Below are positions 16,067 through 23,503 of a DNA stretch of 64,000 nucleotides, piece by piece; position 1 is the stretch's first letter; the number at the start of each line of letters is the position of its first letter. The position numbers and the translations under genes were made by a program. Under the pieces are notes generated by a model. That model had not been told where the DNA came from, did not search any database, and was given only the letters and a program-made list of their open reading frames with translations. This DNA is from Bog-473 sp963804055 (GTDB taxonomy: Bacteria > Actinomycetota > Acidimicrobiia > Acidimicrobiales > RAAP-2): NCBI GenBank assembly GCA_963804055.1, contig CAWDOU010000001.1, forward strand, positions 558,001 to 622,000, in the 5' to 3' direction.

Positions 16067-17221
16067 GTGAGCACCTCGACCTTCGCCCTGACCGACGTCC
16101 AGCGGGATTTCCGCGCCAGCCTGCGTACATTCTGCGAAGAGAAGGTCGCTCCCAATGCGGCCGAGGCCGACCGCAACGCCGAGTACCCATGGAAGTCCTT
16201 CGAGGCCTGCAAGGAGATGGAGCTGCCGGCCCTCGGCATGCCGGCCGCCTACGGCGGCGCTGGAGCCGACACGGTGACGGTGGCGATCATGACGGAGGAG
16301 CTCGCCCGCGTCTGCGCGTCGACGGCACTGACCATTCTGATCTCCAAGCTCGGGATGACGCCGATCCTGAACTGGGGCACCGAGGAGCTCAAGCAGGCGT
16401 ACGTGCCCCGGGTGGCGGCGGGGGAGATCCAAGCGAGCTACTGCCTCTCCGAGGCCGACGCCGGAAGCGACGTGGCCTCCATGCGCACCCGGGCCGTGCG
16501 TGACGGCGACGACTACGTGCTGACCGGCTCGAAGTATTGGATCACCAACGCCGGCATCTCCGACGTGTACGTCGTCTTCGCCAAGACCGACCCCGACGCC
16601 GGCGGGCGGGGCATCTCGTGCTTCGTTGTCGAGAAGGAATGGGGGATCCGCATCGCCAAGCACGAGGACAAAATGGGCCTGCGCGGCAGCCCGACGGGCG
16701 AGGTCGTGCTCGACGAGGTCCGCGTCCCCGCCACGCACCGCATCGGCGAGGAGGGACAGGGGTTCACCATCGCCATGCACACGCTCGACCGCAGCAGGCC
16801 GACCATCGGGGCCCAGGCCATCGGCATCGCGCAGGGCGCCATCGACTTCGCCGGCGCCTACATGAAGCAGCGTCAGGCCTTCGGCGCGCCCATCGCCGAC
16901 CTGCAGGGGCTGCGCTTCATGCTGGCCGACATGGCGATCCGCACCGAGGCGGCCCGTGCCCTCGTCTACCGGGCCTGCGCCATGGCCGACGACGACCCGA
17001 CGGGGGAGCTCACCAAGTTCGGCGCCATGGCCAAGGCCTTCGCCTCCGACACCTCCATGTCGGTCACGGTCGACGCGGTGCAGCTGCTGGGCGGCTACGG
17101 CTACACCAAGGACTTCCCCGTCGAGCGCTTCCTGCGCGACGCCAAGGTGACCCAGATTTACGAGGGGACCAACCAGGTGCAGAAGGTGGTCATCGCCCGG
17201 GAGCTCCTCAAGCACCTGTAG
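16067..17221 (+). CDS. Acyl-CoA dehydrogenase
   Basis: A 384-residue FAD acyl-CoA dehydrogenase, the first oxidation in beta-oxidation. Motifs are the acyl-CoA dehydrogenase signature YCLSEADAGSDVASM, the FAD-binding KYWITNAGISDVYVVFAKT, and the C-terminal QLLGGYGYTKDFPVERFLRD ending in IYEGTNQVQKVVIAREL. The YEGTNQ segment holds the catalytic glutamate of short- and medium-chain types. GTG 16067 was chosen because GAGAAT lies six bases upstream and the N-terminus then matches the family. The adjoining thiolase and hydratase suggest one degradative route. Confidence 0.93.
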   Translation: MSTSTFALTDVQRDFRASLRTFCEEKVAPNAAEADRNAEYPWKSFEACKEMELPALGMPAAYGGAGADTVTVAIMTEELARVCASTALTILISKLGMTPILNWGTEELKQAYVPRVAAGEIQASYCLSEADAGSDVASMRTRAVRDGDDYVLTGSKYWITNAGISDVYVVFAKTDPDAGGRGISCFVVEKEWGIRIAKHEDKMGLRGSPTGEVVLDEVRVPATHRIGEEGQGFTIAMHTLDRSRPTIGAQAIGIAQGAIDFAGAYMKQRQAFGAPIADLQGLRFMLADMAIRTEAARALVYRACAMADDDPTGELTKFGAMAKAFASDTSMSVTVDAVQLLGGYGYTKDFPVERFLRDAKVTQIYEGTNQVQKVVIARELLKHL

Positions 17222-17287
17222 CTGGCGCCCGGCGATCCGACCCGGGCAGACTCGCGGGGCCGGGCCCGAAAGGGCCGGTGCTAAAGT

Positions 17288-17301
17288 TAGAACAGGTTCT
17301 C
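17288..17301. promoter_or_regulatory. KstR-like operator upstream of the thiolase
   Basis: TAGAACAGGTTCTC matches the TnnAACnnGTTnnA motif of the TetR-family steroid-catabolism repressor KstR except for the last base (C for A). The arms AGAAC/GTTCT are a perfect inverted repeat. It overlaps a possible -10 box (TAAAGT, 17282-17287) and lies 60 bases before the thiolase start, a sensible repressor position. A full match occurs at 32675-32688. Confidence 0.6.
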
Positions 17302-17360
17302 GAAATTGCCCACCGAGGGCAGCCGGCCGATGGTCGGATGGCAGCAGGAGGACGTCGGTC

Positions 17361-18536
17361 ATGGCGCAGCCGGTAATCATCGAGGCGGTCCGCACCCCCA
17401 TCGGGAAGCGCAACGGATGGCTGTCGGGGCTGCGGGCGCCCGACCTCCTGGGCGCGGCCCAGGTCGAGGTGGTCAAGCGGGCCGGGATCGACCCCGCGTC
17501 CGTCGAGCAGGTCATCGGCGGGTGCGTGACCCAGGCGGGGGAGCAGGGGTTCAACGTGACCCGCACGTCGTGGCTCCTGGCCGGTCTGCCCTATGACATC
17601 GCCGCGACCACGATCGACTGCCAGTGTGGATCGTCGCAGCAGGCCAACCACATGGCGGCCAACCTCATTTCGGCCGGTGCAGCGGACACGACGATCGCCT
17701 GCGGCGTGGAGACCATGAGCCGCATTCCGCTCGGGGCCAACGCAGCGGCACCCGGCGTCGGGCGTGCAATGCCCGCCGACCTGCCGTACGACATGCCGAG
17801 CCAGTTCGAGGCGGCCGAGCGCATTGCGAAGAAGCACGGCATCACGCGCGAGGACGTCGACGCGTTCGGCCTCGCCTCGCAGCAGAAGGCGGCCCGTGCC
17901 CAGGCGGAGGATCGCTTCGCCCGCGAGATCTTCGCCGTCGAGGCGCCGATCGTCGGCGAGGAGGGCCCGCGCGGCGAGCACAGCGGCGAGAAGATGGTCG
18001 TGAGCAAGGACCAGGGCCCGCGCGAGACGACGCTCGAGGGACTGGCCAAGCTGAAGCCCGTGCTACCCGACGGCATGCACACCGCAGGCAGCTCGTCGCA
18101 GATCTCGGACGGCGCCGCCGCCGTGCTCTGGATGTCCGAGGACAGGGCCAAGGCGGAGGGCCTCAAGCCCCGGGCGCGGATCGTCGCCCAGGTGCTGGCC
18201 GGTTCCGACCCCTACTACCACCTCGACGGCCCGATCGTGGCGACGAAGAAGGTGCTCGAGAAGGCCGGCATGACGATGCAGGACATGGACCTGTACGAGG
18301 TGAACGAGGCGTTCGCCTCCGTCGTCCTCAGTTGGGCCAAGGTGCACGAGGCCGACATGGACAAGCTGAACGTGAACGGGGGCGCCATCGCCCTGGGCCA
18401 TCCTGTCGGCGCCACGGGCAGCCGCCTGATCACCACGATCCTGCACGAGCTCGAACGCACGGACGGTACCTACGGGCTCGTGTCGATGTGCTGCGGAGGT
18501 GCGCTGGCGACGGGCACCATCATCGAGCGGCTCTGA
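17361..18536 (+). CDS. Acetyl-CoA acetyltransferase / 3-ketoacyl-CoA thiolase (steroid thiolase-like)
   Basis: A 391-residue thiolase that cleaves 3-ketoacyl-CoA with CoA to release acetyl- or propionyl-CoA. The nucleophile cysteine is residue 89 in DCQCGSSQQANHM. The catalytic His lies in NVNGGAIALGHPVGATGSRL, with NEAFAS before it, and the second cysteine in SMCCGGALATG. The sequence resembles mycobacterial FadA5/FadA6-type steroid thiolases, and a KstR-like operator precedes it. AGGAGG at 17346-17351 provides the ribosome binding site. Substrate class is inferred, not shown. Confidence 0.93.
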   Translation: MAQPVIIEAVRTPIGKRNGWLSGLRAPDLLGAAQVEVVKRAGIDPASVEQVIGGCVTQAGEQGFNVTRTSWLLAGLPYDIAATTIDCQCGSSQQANHMAANLISAGAADTTIACGVETMSRIPLGANAAAPGVGRAMPADLPYDMPSQFEAAERIAKKHGITREDVDAFGLASQQKAARAQAEDRFAREIFAVEAPIVGEEGPRGEHSGEKMVVSKDQGPRETTLEGLAKLKPVLPDGMHTAGSSSQISDGAAAVLWMSEDRAKAEGLKPRARIVAQVLAGSDPYYHLDGPIVATKKVLEKAGMTMQDMDLYEVNEAFASVVLSWAKVHEADMDKLNVNGGAIALGHPVGATGSRLITTILHELERTDGTYGLVSMCCGGALATGTIIERL

Positions 18537-18627
18537 GCGACAGGGGCCGTCGGCTTCTCATCTGCGACCCGCACCTGCATCTGCAACATCCGACGATTCA
18601 TTCCGGCGCCTACCTCTGGAGGGGACC

Positions 18628-19422
18628 GTGGTTACGACCGAGCACCTGACGTTCGAACGCGACGGCGCCACCGCCATCGTCACCATGAACCGGCCGGAGG
18701 CGAAGAACGCACTCAGCCTGCCCATGCTGGTGGGCATGAAGGACGCCTGGGAGGAGATCGACAGCAACGACGACATTCGTTGCGCCATCCTCACCGGCGC
18801 CGGCGGGACGTTCTGCGCCGGCATGGACCTCAAGGCCATGGGCGGCAGCGACGCCGAGAAGTACCAGTCGCGCATGGCTGAGGACCCCGACCTGCACTGG
18901 AAGGCGCTGCTGCGCCACTACGACCTGCGCAAGCCGCTGATCGCCGCCGTCGAGGGCTGGGCCGTGGCCGGCGGGACCGAGATCCTGCAGGCCACCCACA
19001 TCCGTGTCGCCGGCGAGGGTGCGGTCTTCGGGGTCTTCGAGGCAAAGCGCGGGTTGTTCCCGCTCGGGGGCTCGACGGTGCGGCTGCGCCGCCAGATCCC
19101 CTACACGCTCGCCATGGAGCTGCTGCTGACCGCACGCGAGGTGCCGGCGGAGGAGGCCTTGCGCATCGGCCTGATCGGGCATGTCGTCCCCGACGGCACC
19201 GCGCTGGACAAGGCGTTGGAGATCGCCGCCGTGATCGGATCGAACGGGCCGCTGGCCGTCGAGGCGATTCTGCAGAGCGTGCGCGAGACCGAGGGCATGT
19301 CCGAGGTTGACGGGCTGGCCCGTGAGCTCGAGATCGGCTGGCCCGTCTTCGCCAGCAACGACGCCGCCGAGGGCCAGAAGGCATTCGCCGAGAAGCGTCC
19401 CCCCAACTACACCCGCACGTGA
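18628..19422 (+). CDS. Enoyl-CoA hydratase/isomerase (crotonase) family
   Basis: A 264-residue crotonase-fold enzyme hydrating trans-2-enoyl-CoA. The oxyanion-hole and CoA-binding segments are CAILTGAGGTFCAGMDLKAMGG near residue 55 and KPLIAAVEGWAVAGGTEILQA near residue 105. The usual catalytic glutamate positions are partly kept (GGTEIL, FGVFEAKRGLFP). GTG 18628 follows GGAGGGGACC, a strong ribosome binding site. Its stop overlaps the next start by four bases (GTGA), coupling it to the thioesterase. Confidence 0.93.
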   Translation: MVTTEHLTFERDGATAIVTMNRPEAKNALSLPMLVGMKDAWEEIDSNDDIRCAILTGAGGTFCAGMDLKAMGGSDAEKYQSRMAEDPDLHWKALLRHYDLRKPLIAAVEGWAVAGGTEILQATHIRVAGEGAVFGVFEAKRGLFPLGGSTVRLRRQIPYTLAMELLLTAREVPAEEALRIGLIGHVVPDGTALDKALEIAAVIGSNGPLAVEAILQSVRETEGMSEVDGLARELEIGWPVFASNDAAEGQKAFAEKRPPNYTRT

Positions 19423-20216
19423 GCGGCAAGGACCGCCGGCTCGACCCGCCGCCCGGAGGGGGGTACCCCGGCGTCGACGGCCTGGCCGAGACCTGGGACG
19501 ACTCGCCGCTGAACCGGCTGGCGGCGGCGGCCCGACGCATCGGCGCGGTGGCGGTCGGTCAGCCGCTCGACGAAGCGGACGTGGTCGAGGCGGCCGCCGA
19601 GCTGACGGAGCTGGCGGACCGGCTGGAGGCGGCGGCTCAGAAGGAGAGGCGGACGCGCAACCAGCCGACGCCGGACGGGCATCCACAGGACGTCTTCTCG
19701 ACCAGCCCGGTGATCGGCTTCGCCAACCCCGTGGCGCCGCCCGTGGAGGTGTGGGCGGTCGAAGGCCATGAAGGATGGCGGGAGGTGCGCGGTCGCGTCA
19801 CCTACGGCTACGCCTACGAGGGGCCGCCCACCTGTGTGCACGGGGGCGTCATTGCCGAGCTCTTCGACGAGCTCCTCGGCATGTCGAACATCCTGGTGGG
19901 GGAGGGGGCCATGACCGGGACCCTGACGATCCGCTATCGCCGCCCCACTCCGCTGCTGGCCCCGCTCGAGCTGGCGGCCCGCCACACGGGCAAGGAGGGC
20001 CGCAAGGTCTACGCCTGGGGTGGCATCTACCACCAGGGCGAGCTGACAGCCGAGGCCGACGGCGTCTTCATTGAGGTGCCCCCAGGGCGCATGCTCGACA
20101 TCGTGTCGGGCAACGCCCACACCACCGAGGCCCCGTTGGTCGTCGACCCGGCCTGGCGCAAAATGATGGCGCGGGACGCCGCCGACAAGGGCGGGTCCGG
20201 GACCACTCCCGGCTGA
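19419..20216 (+). CDS. PaaI-family hotdog thioesterase
   Basis: A 265-residue protein whose second half is a PaaI-type hotdog thioesterase: VTYGYAYEGPPTCVHGGVIAELFDELLGM holds the catalytic HGG region, then TGTLTIRYRRPTPLLAPLEL. The first 90 residues form an alpha-helical extension (AADRLEAAAQKERR) with no known role. It hydrolyses acyl-CoA thioesters, probably clearing a product or dead-end CoA ester of the preceding beta-oxidation enzymes. The GTG start overlaps the crotonase stop by four bases. Confidence 0.85.
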   Translation: MSGKDRRLDPPPGGGYPGVDGLAETWDDSPLNRLAAAARRIGAVAVGQPLDEADVVEAAAELTELADRLEAAAQKERRTRNQPTPDGHPQDVFSTSPVIGFANPVAPPVEVWAVEGHEGWREVRGRVTYGYAYEGPPTCVHGGVIAELFDELLGMSNILVGEGAMTGTLTIRYRRPTPLLAPLELAARHTGKEGRKVYAWGGIYHQGELTAEADGVFIEVPPGRMLDIVSGNAHTTEAPLVVDPAWRKMMARDAADKGGSGTTPG

Positions 20217-20240
20217 CGGACCGAGCGGCCCCCCGGCTCC

Positions 20241-20651
20241 TCAGCCGGCGGGAGCGGGGACGAAGCTGAAGCGCACGTTCCGCCGCGGGTTGTCGACATT
20301 CAGGTCCACCAACACCACGGACTGCCACGTCCCCAGTGCGACCCGTCCCGCCAGCACGGGCAGGGTGACCGACGGGCTGATCAGGGCAGGCAGGACATGA
20401 TCGGCCCCGTGCCCGGGAGACCCGTGGGCGTGCCGGTAGCGATCGTCCCGTGGGAGGAGCCGTTCCAACGCGACGAGCAGGTCGGCGTCCGACCCCGCGC
20501 CGGTCTCCATCAGGGCGACGCCGGCGGTGGCGTGAGGCACGAAGACGTTGACCAGCCCGTCCCCGAGGTCGGCGCAGAAACGCTCGAGCTCGTTCGTGAG
20601 GTCGATGACGCGCTGCCGGGAGGCGTCGACGGTCAGCTCGATCGTCTGCAT
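20241..20651 (-). CDS. YjbQ / UPF0047 family protein
   Basis: A 136-residue protein of the YjbQ family, sometimes named secondary thiamine-phosphate synthase because it complements thiE mutants weakly. Family marks are GLVNVFVPHATAGVALMETG near residue 35, HGSPGHGADHVLPALISPSVTLPV, and LGTWQSVVLVDLNV near the C-terminus. The conserved His residues lie in HATAG and GADH. The length is typical. It diverges from the secreted propeller gene at 20682. The true physiological role is unknown. Confidence 0.88.
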   Translation of the reverse strand: MQTIELTVDASRQRVIDLTNELERFCADLGDGLVNVFVPHATAGVALMETGAGSDADLLVALERLLPRDDRYRHAHGSPGHGADHVLPALISPSVTLPVLAGRVALGTWQSVVLVDLNVDNPRRNVRFSFVPAPAG

Positions 20652-20681
20652 GGTGTACCCAGTCTGCCGTAGCGTGCCGGC

Positions 20682-21740
20682 GTGCGACGCCTCCCTGCGG
20701 CCGTGAGCGTGCTGACGACCTCGGTGTTGGCGCTGGTGGCAGCAGCGGCGCCGGCAGGCGGCCCGGCTCAGGTGATCGGACCAGGCGTGGCGGGAGCATC
20801 GACCACCGTTGCACCGGGGCAGGACCATGCGTGCATTGTGGGGGCGCCGCCTCCGTCGGTCGACTGGGCCGCGCTCACCAACCCGATCCTCTCGTATTCC
20901 ACGGTCGGCGTGAAGGATCAGGCGCTGCAGTGGTCCGGCGGGGCGTGGCACATGCTCTACAGCGACATGACGGCGACCACGGCGGCACCGCACGTGCACT
21001 TCAGCGTCGCGGTCTCATCGAGCCCGGATCTGCGGACCTGGACGGCGCCGAAGGTCATCGCCGACGATGCCGCCTCGCCCGACATCGTCCGCTCGCCGTC
21101 CGGGGCTTTCGTCGTCACGTACCAGACCCCGCAGGGCCTGGCCTATCGCACGACCACCAACGCGTCGCTGCAATCCTGGTCGGCCGCGCACCCTCTCGGA
21201 CGAGGCCTGGCCCACCGGATGATCGATGCGGCCCTGGCTTTCACCGGCCACGGGGTGATCCTCGGCTTCAAGGCCGGGACGACCACCCAGCATTTCGAGA
21301 TTGCCTGGGCGCCCTCGCTGACCGGGTCGTTCCGCCTGGTGGGGCGGCCGGACATCGCGCTCTACAACGACACCGTCGAGAACTACGAGTTCCTGACCGT
21401 CGACGGCTCGTGGCGCCTGGTGGCGACGTCGAACACCCTGGACCAGCCTTTCCTGTTCACGCTGGGCCCCGGCGATCCCGCGACACCGTCCACGTGGCTG
21501 CACTGGAGCACGGGCCGGCAATTGTCGGTACCGAGCGAATCCTTCAACAGCGGCCGGGGGATCTCGAGCGTCGGCTTCGAGCATGCCAACTCCGCCTTCC
21601 TCTGTGTCGGGCCCGGAGGGGAGGACTACCTGACCTACGCCGGGAGCACCGAGCTGACCCAGTTCGGGGGGTGGGGGCACGCCCGCATCGGCGTCGCCCG
21701 CAGCACTGACCTGGCGCACTGGGAGGTGCCGCCGGGCTGA
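20682..21740 (+). CDS. Secreted glycoside hydrolase family 43/62-like beta-propeller protein
   Basis: A 352-residue exported protein. Residues 1-30 are a signal peptide (RRLPAAVSVLTTSVLALVAAAAPAGG). The rest looks like a five-bladed propeller of the GH43/GH62/GH117 type: repeated W- and S-rich blades such as DQALQWSGGAWHMLYSDM, VAVSSSPDLRTWTAPKVI, SPDIVRSPSGAFVVTYQ and GVARSTDLAHWEVPPG. Members act on arabinan- or xylan-like glycans, but no catalytic triad can be verified by eye. TAGCGT at 20670-20675, six bases before GTG, supports leaderless initiation at this start. Confidence 0.7.
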   Translation: MRRLPAAVSVLTTSVLALVAAAAPAGGPAQVIGPGVAGASTTVAPGQDHACIVGAPPPSVDWAALTNPILSYSTVGVKDQALQWSGGAWHMLYSDMTATTAAPHVHFSVAVSSSPDLRTWTAPKVIADDAASPDIVRSPSGAFVVTYQTPQGLAYRTTTNASLQSWSAAHPLGRGLAHRMIDAALAFTGHGVILGFKAGTTTQHFEIAWAPSLTGSFRLVGRPDIALYNDTVENYEFLTVDGSWRLVATSNTLDQPFLFTLGPGDPATPSTWLHWSTGRQLSVPSESFNSGRGISSVGFEHANSAFLCVGPGGEDYLTYAGSTELTQFGGWGHARIGVARSTDLAHWEVPPG

Positions 21741-21748
21741 CGGATCGT

Positions 21749-22285
21749 TCAGTCGAGCGTGGGAGGCAGCGTGCGCCCGTCCAGCTGCTTCTGCAGCAGG
21801 ACCAGATCCAACCACCGTCCGAACTTGGCCCCGACGTGCGGCATACGGGCGACCTCGACGAAGCCGAGGCGCTCGTGAAAGCGGATGGAGGCTTCGTTCT
21901 CCCCGGTGACGGCTCCGACCATGACGTGCTTGCCCAGGGCCCGGGCCGATTCGAACAGGCACGTCATCAGGGCCCGGCCGACACCGTTGCCCCACTGGTC
22001 CTCGCGGACGTGAACCGTGTGCTCGACCGTGAAGCGATAGCCGGGCCATTTCACGGTGTCCCGGAAGTCGCCGAAGCTGCACCAGCCCACGACGTCGTCC
22101 GCCGCGACGGCGACAAGCACGGGATGCTGGAGGGCCCGTTGCCGCTGCAGCCAGTCCGCCCTCTCGGGAACCCTGTGCGGCGTCTCGGTCCACTCGATGG
22201 TCGTCGTCGAGAGGAAGGCGTTCTGCAGGCCGACGATCGCAGGCAGGTCGGCCCCGGAGGCTTCGCGTACCGTGACGTCGGCCAT
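21749..22285 (-). CDS. GNAT N-acetyltransferase, phosphinothricin acetyltransferase-like
   Basis: A 178-residue GNAT enzyme close to the Pat/PPT acetyltransferase subgroup. Marks are VREASGADLPAIVGLQNAFL at the N-terminus, DVVGWCSFGDFRD, EHTVHVREDQWGNGVGRALM (acetyl-CoA loop Q/RxxGxG) and VGAVTGENEASIRFHERLGFVEVARM. Acetylation of L-amino-acid-like amines is likely; the natural substrate is unknown. TAGCAT on the minus strand (22292-22297) six bases before the ATG fits a leaderless mRNA. It converges on the glycoside hydrolase-like gene, eight bases apart. Confidence 0.87.
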   Translation of the reverse strand: MADVTVREASGADLPAIVGLQNAFLSTTTIEWTETPHRVPERADWLQRQRALQHPVLVAVAADDVVGWCSFGDFRDTVKWPGYRFTVEHTVHVREDQWGNGVGRALMTCLFESARALGKHVMVGAVTGENEASIRFHERLGFVEVARMPHVGAKFGRWLDLVLLQKQLDGRTLPPTLD

Positions 22286-22357
22286 GACGAAATGCTAAAT
22301 GATCGACCGCATTTCGACGGCACGCGGGCCCAGTCGCCCGGTAATTCTCGGCGTCGG

Positions 22358-22774
22358 ATGTGCGACGATGGGTCCATATCGGGATGCGACGGCTTCGAGC
22401 CCTCCGGGGATCTGCAGATGCTGGTCAATGCCGACCTGCAGTCCATCGCGGCATACGGGGATCGCCACTCGCAGGAGTACGGAGGATGCGAGTACTCGTT
22501 GGCTGAACTGCGGGATGTGCAGGCGGCGATCGCTCGTGCGGACTTGCGGACCGATGCCGAGGGACGGCTCGTGACGGACGGCGTCATCTGAGTCGGCGTC
22601 GACGTCAAGGAGATCGTCGTCCAGGCGATGGTTCTGGCAGGCCACCCCGAGGTGGAAGCTCGACTCCGCGCCGAGTACGGCGGGCCGGTCTCGGTGCGGG
22701 GAGGCTGCAGCAGCGAGACCTTCGACCACGCGAGGTCTGCGGGGTCCCAAGGGGGCCTGGTCGGCTCAGGCTGA
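22358..22774 (+). pseudogene. Interrupted small hypothetical ORF with an in-frame TGA
   Basis: From ATG 22358 (or 22418) the frame reads like protein (LVNADLQSIAAYGDRHSQEY, ELRDVQAAIARADL) to TGA at 22589-22591. It continues protein-like in the same frame (DVKEIVVQAMVLAGHPEVEA) to TGA 22772-22774. Both halves have similar composition, so a single gene of about 138 codons broken by one nonsense codon is the simplest explanation. A short 77-residue gene followed by noise is possible. No selenocysteine hairpin is apparent. Family unknown. Confidence 0.3.
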
Positions 22775-23134
22775 TTTTCCCAGGCCCGCGATCCGGTGAC
22801 CCCCGGCCTGACGACGCCAGCAGCCAGGCAGTGACCCTGGTGCCATACCAGCGCTGTGGCAGGGCGACATGTGCACCGGAACCTTCCGGTTGCCGGCGAA
22901 CGAGGCGGCTCGACTGATCTCGACCCTCGCCTACGGCATGACCGAGACGACCCCCGGGTCAGGGTCCTCCCTCTCCCCAAAGGCCCGAACCACGCCGGAG
23001 GACGTTGTCGCGATTCGTCCGACGCGCTCTCTCGTGCTCACCGGTCACGACGGACTCCCATCTCCGCCTGCTGAAGTGACGGTCGCCCGGGCGGAGGGAC
23101 GTTCCCGGCCGCCTTGTGAGCGGCGCGGCGAGAG
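22775..23134. other. Non-coding stretch, no feature recognised
   Basis: About 360 bases between the interrupted ORF and the end of the minus-strand gene at 23135. The frames that are open here overlap each other and have no convincing codon use, start signal or family motif. I see no strong hairpin, tandem repeat or operator. Confidence 0.4.
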
Positions 23135-23404
23135 TCAGCGCCAGTGCGTCAGTTGCTCCCGGGCTCTGCGCACGACCTCTCGGATGACGGACTGCTCGGT
23201 CTCGATCCCCAGAAGCGCCTCCGGCGGGAACGAGACCTGCGGCTCCTCCTCGTGCTCGTAGACACGGACCTCGACGGTGGCCAGCAGGGCGCCCTGTCGC
23301 TCACGCCGTTCCCGCATCCGCCGATCCATCTCGGTACGGACCTCGTCCGAGAGGTGTGCGTTGTCCCCGGAGCCGTACGAGACCCAACCGTGATGCGTCG
23401 ACAT
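23135..23404 (-). CDS. Small hypothetical protein
   Basis: An 89-residue acidic and arginine-rich protein of unknown family: STHHGWVSYGSGDNAHLSD, then a charged helix (TEMDRRMRERRERQGALLATVEVRVYEHE), then EQSVIREVVRRAREQLTHW. No membrane or signal segment. ATG 23404 starts the compact protein-like portion; an upstream start at 23512 would add a proline-rich stretch that overlaps the divergent serine-hydrolase gene. Nothing indicates its role. Confidence 0.55.
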   Translation of the reverse strand: MSTHHGWVSYGSGDNAHLSDEVRTEMDRRMRERRERQGALLATVEVRVYEHEEEPQVSFPPEALLGIETEQSVIREVVRRAREQLTHWR

Positions 23405-23503
23405 CTGTTCAGTATGCGCCCCGGCCCGGCTCGGGAACAGCGGTTCCGGGGGCTGGAAGAAGGGGCGGCGGCTGCGCGAGCCCCCGCCCGGTACGTTTGG
23501 AGA

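Noticed and set aside
22589..22591. Selenocysteine at the in-frame TGA of the interrupted ORF
   Set aside because: No SECIS-like hairpin is evident downstream, and the surrounding residues do not match a redox motif.
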